A stretch of 64,000 nt of DNA from Devosia sp. FJ2-5-3 (lineage in GTDB: Bacteria; Pseudomonadota; Alphaproteobacteria; Rhizobiales; Devosiaceae). The notes beneath the pieces are model-generated. The model had not been told where the DNA came from. It saw only the letters and a program-made list of their open reading frames with translations, and did not search any database. Location: positions 3,907,501 to 3,971,500 of the forward strand of contig NZ_CP104007.1 of the NCBI RefSeq assembly GCF_029201545.1, written 5' to 3'. Of this stretch, positions 61,529 through 64,000 are shown one piece after another (the first letter of the stretch is position 1; the number at the start of each line of letters is the position of its first letter). The translations under genes were made by a program, and so were the position numbers.

Positions 61529-63511
61529 TCACACCGCCTCGAATTCGAGCATCACCTGATCCACCGCCAGAACGGCGCCGGGGACGACGTGGACCGTCTT
61601 CACGCGGGCGCGCTTTTCGGCCTTGAGCACGTTTTCCATCTTCATGGCTTCCACGATGGCCAGGGTCTGGCCATCCTCGACCACATCGCCTTCCCTAACG
61701 TCGATGCGCACCACTTGCCCCGGCATTGGGCAGAGCAGATATTTGCTCATGTCAGGCGGCACCTTGACCGGCATATGGGTCAGATGTCTCGCGATATGGG
61801 GCCGCAGCACCAGCACCTTGAGATCAGCCCCGCGATAGCGGATGCGGAAGCCAGACGTCGTCGGATTGACCTTCAGCACGGCATGGCGGCCGCCGGACCA
61901 GTCGAGACGCGCCAGCGTATCGCCCGGCTGCCAGGTGACGCGCACCGCTTCGGACCGCCATCCGGCGTCGACGACGATATCGAGACCCTTCTGGTGCAGA
62001 ACCACATTCTCGGCCTTGTCGCCAATTTGCACATGCCAGCGACTTTCGGTTTCCGCCCCGCTGCGGCGCTGGTCGCGGCGCGCCATCAGCACGGCGGCTG
62101 CGGCAACGACATCAAAATGATGCTCCTGGCTGATCTCTGCGCCCGAAAACCCCTCGGGGAATTCTTCGGCGATATAGCCCGTGGTCAAGCGCCCTTCGCG
62201 GAACCGATCCTGCTCCATCACGGTCGAGAGGAAGGGCAGATTATTGCCCACGCCTTCGACCTCAAAACTGTCGAGCGCCACCGCCATGGCATCGACTGCC
62301 GCCTCGCGTGTCGGGGCCCAGGTGCAGAGTTTTGCGATCATCGGGTCGTAGGAGGTCGAGATTTCCCCGCCTTCGAAAACGCCGGTGTCGTTGCGCACGA
62401 CGAGATCATCCGAGACGCTTTCCGCGGGCGGGCGATAGCGCGTCAGGCGGCCGGTCGAGGGCAGGAAATTGCGATAGGGGTCTTCGGCATAGAGCCGGCT
62501 TTCGATGGCCCAGCCATTGCGCTGCACCTGGTCCTGCGTCAGCGGCAGCTTTTCGCCATTGGCGACGCGCAGCATCAACTCCACGAGATCGAGCCCGGTG
62601 ATCATCTCGGTCACCGGATGCTCCACCTGGAGGCGGGTGTTCATCTCGAGGAAGTAGAATTTCTTGTCTTTGTCGACGATGAACTCCACCGTGCCGGCGC
62701 TGCGATAGCCCACGGCCTTGGCGAGCGCCACGGATTGTTCGCCCATGGCCTTGCGGGTGGCCTCATCGAGGAAGGGGGATGGGGCTTCTTCGATGACCTT
62801 CTGGTTGCGGCGCTGGATCGAGCATTCGCGCTCATTGAGATAGAGCACATTGCCATGCGCGTCCGCGATCAGCTGGATTTCGATATGGCGCGGCTCGGTG
62901 ACGAATTTTTCGATGAAGATGCGGTCATCGCCGAAGGACGAGGCCGCCTCGGATTTGGAGCGCTCAAAGCCTTCGCGGGCCTCGGCGTCGTTCCAGGCGA
63001 TGCGCATGCCCTTGCCGCCACCGCCTGCGGAGGCCTTGATCATCACCGGGTAGCCGATGGATTTGGAGATGGTCACCGCACGTTCGGCGTCATCGATCAA
63101 GCCCATATGGCCCGGCACGGTCGACACACCAGCTTCGGCGGCCAGCCTTTTCGAGGTGATCTTGTCGCCCATGGCTTCAATCGCCTTGGGGCCCGGGCCG
63201 ACGAAGATGATACCTTCGGCCTCAAGCGCTGCGGAGAAGGCGGCATTTTCCGACAGGAACCCATAGCCGGGATGGACCGCCTGGGCGCCGGTCTCTTTAC
63301 AGGCGGCGATGATCTTGTCGATCTGAAGATAGCTCTCCTTTGCCGGTGACGCGCCGATATGGACGGCCTCGTCGGCCATGCGCACATGCAGGGCCTCACG
63401 GTCGGCGTCGGAATAGACCGCCACCGTCGCAATACCCATCTTCTTGGCCGTCTTGATGACCCGACAGGCGATCTCGCCACGATTGGCGATGAGGAGTTTG
63501 GTGATGGTCAT
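61529..63511 (-). CDS. pccA: Propionyl-CoA carboxylase biotin-containing alpha subunit
   Basis: A 660-residue biotin carboxylase plus carrier. The N-terminal domain opens KLLIANRGEIACRVIKTAKK. The ATP-grasp has KASAGGGGKGMRIAW, and RDCSIQRRNQKVIEEAP appears as ERECSIQRRNQKVIEEAP. The biotinyl lysine is in VEAMKMENVLKAEK near residue 630. A PCC-type middle domain (about 450-580) separates the two, favouring propionyl-CoA over acetyl-CoA carboxylase. It makes methylmalonyl-CoA for the epimerase and mutase genes next to it. The beta subunit is not in the window. Its start overlaps the DUF559 stop in ATGA. Confidence 0.93.
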   Translation of the reverse strand: MTITKLLIANRGEIACRVIKTAKKMGIATVAVYSDADREALHVRMADEAVHIGASPAKESYLQIDKIIAACKETGAQAVHPGYGFLSENAAFSAALEAEGIIFVGPGPKAIEAMGDKITSKRLAAEAGVSTVPGHMGLIDDAERAVTISKSIGYPVMIKASAGGGGKGMRIAWNDAEAREGFERSKSEAASSFGDDRIFIEKFVTEPRHIEIQLIADAHGNVLYLNERECSIQRRNQKVIEEAPSPFLDEATRKAMGEQSVALAKAVGYRSAGTVEFIVDKDKKFYFLEMNTRLQVEHPVTEMITGLDLVELMLRVANGEKLPLTQDQVQRNGWAIESRLYAEDPYRNFLPSTGRLTRYRPPAESVSDDLVVRNDTGVFEGGEISTSYDPMIAKLCTWAPTREAAVDAMAVALDSFEVEGVGNNLPFLSTVMEQDRFREGRLTTGYIAEEFPEGFSGAEISQEHHFDVVAAAAVLMARRDQRRSGAETESRWHVQIGDKAENVVLHQKGLDIVVDAGWRSEAVRVTWQPGDTLARLDWSGGRHAVLKVNPTTSGFRIRYRGADLKVLVLRPHIARHLTHMPVKVPPDMSKYLLCPMPGQVVRIDVREGDVVEDGQTLAIVEAMKMENVLKAEKRARVKTVHVVPGAVLAVDQVMLEFEAV

Positions 63512-63927
63512 GGCTTGTCCTCTTCGCGCTGGGCGGACTCGATCTGGCTCCCTCCCCCTTGCGGGGAGGGCTGGGGTGGGGGGCTGGAAGGCAGTGCGGC
63601 GAGATAGGCGCTGACAGCGCCAAATACCCCCTCCGGGTTGCCCGTCACCTCGGCATTGGTGAACCGCAGAACAGTAAATCCGCGTCCGCGCAGGTAGTCG
63701 TCCCGGACGGCGTCATTGAACTCAGCGAGCCCGGTGAAATGCGTGTCGCCGTCGATCTCGACGACGAGTGCGGCCTTGAGGCAGGCGAAATCGACATAGT
63801 AGCTGCCGATCTGGTGCTGGCGGCGAAAGGGCCAGCCGTCCTGCCGCAGTGAATAGGTCAGGCGCCAGAAATCCATCTCGGCATATGTCGCGTTGCGCCG
63901 GAGTTTTCTTGCAAGGTTCTTGGCCAT
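63508..63927 (-). CDS. DUF559 family nuclease-like protein
   Basis: A 139-residue protein with the DUF559 core, a PD-(D/E)XK fold related to very-short-patch repair nucleases. The opening AKNLARKLRRNATYAEMDFW is typical. Likely catalytic acids are in YYVDFACLKAALVVEIDGD, and FNDAVRDDYLRGRGFTVLRF closes the fold. The last 25 residues (with PPPQPSPQGGGSQ) are not part of the family; they are translated from the repeat arm at 63546-63587. The start ATG at 63925-63927 touches the opposite repeat arm. The frame also runs up to 63999. It sits between pccA and whatever lies upstream, where pccB would be expected. Confidence 0.85.
   Translation of the reverse strand: MAKNLARKLRRNATYAEMDFWRLTYSLRQDGWPFRRQHQIGSYYVDFACLKAALVVEIDGDTHFTGLAEFNDAVRDDYLRGRGFTVLRFTNAEVTGNPEGVFGAVSAYLAALPSSPPPQPSPQGGGSQIESAQREEDKP
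63546..63587. repeat. R1 repeat arm at the 3' end of the DUF559 gene
   Basis: The hairpin CCTCCCCCTTGCGGGGAGGG is followed by CTGGGGTGGGGGGCTGG. This is the inverted partner of the arm at 63928-63967. It lies inside the end of the DUF559 reading frame. Confidence 0.85.
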
Positions 63928-63967
63928 CCATCCCCCCACCCCGGCCCTCCCCGCGAGGGGGAGGGAG
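63928..63967. repeat. R1 repeat arm just upstream of the DUF559 start
   Basis: CCATCCCCCCACCCC is followed by GGCCCTCCCCGCGAGGGGG and AGGGAG. It is the inverted counterpart of 63546-63587 and nearly identical to the right arm at 61457-61500. It abuts the start codon. Confidence 0.85.
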
Positions 63968-64000
63968 TTCGTCCTGTGATTGCCAAACCATAGTGCCACA

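Overview
The window is high-GC chromosomal DNA from an alphaproteobacterium, most likely Hyphomicrobiales (Devosia-like). The evidence is a RirA-type iron regulator, a pcaQ/pcaDCHGB arrangement as in rhizobia, a fused MrpAB subunit, frequent GTG/TTG starts, and an abundance of catabolic operons with ABC or TRAP transporters. The genus is an inference, because no rRNA or tRNA lies in the window. About 53 protein genes are supported. No phage, integrase, CRISPR array or classical insertion sequence was seen.

Layout. 1-16 kb is an aromatic/hydroaromatic supply line that converges on protocatechuate. It holds a TRAP transporter, a GntR and a TetR regulator, a shikimate/quinate dehydrogenase, 3-dehydroshikimate dehydratase (quiC), 4-hydroxybenzoate hydroxylase with its AraC regulator (pobA/pobR), an aryl-aldehyde dehydrogenase, PcaQ and pcaDCHG-pcaB. 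Three near-identical palindromes (consensus ACGAACTAGTTCGT) tie the TRAP operon, the aroE/tetR pair and quiC into one probable TetR regulon. 16-18 kb holds a lytic transglycosylase lipoprotein, Ohr and a class D beta-lactamase. 18-22 kb is a ferric-siderophore ABC system with a candidate RirA box; a second such box lies upstream of rirA itself at 41 kb.

22-32 kb holds an HD-GYP response regulator, then an L-fuconate-type sugar-acid operon (enolase-family dehydratase, SDR, three-part sugar ABC transporter), a divergent GntR regulator, a zinc alcohol dehydrogenase and an aldo-keto reductase. 32-38.5 kb is a complete Mrp Na+/H+ antiporter operon (fused AB, then C, D, E, F, G). 38.5-49 kb holds an ABC-F ATPase, rirA, an IHF-alpha-like gene, a ROK regulator, a GH38 alpha-mannosidase, a LacI regulator with a perfect operator, a second aldo-keto reductase, a small secreted protein and a VOC protein. 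49-55 kb is a dpp peptide transporter operon preceded by a perfect 24-bp palindrome. 55-64 kb holds a Gfo/Idh/MocA oxidoreductase, a membrane GGDEF-EAL protein, the propionyl-CoA to succinyl-CoA route (epimerase, mutase, carboxylase alpha subunit) and a DUF559 nuclease.

Between genes lie several families of short GC-rich palindromic repeats. The most interesting observation is that the DUF559 nuclease gene at 63.5-63.9 kb is bracketed by inverted copies of one family that also occurs as empty inverted pairs at four other sites. This suggests, but does not prove, a nuclease-linked repeat element.
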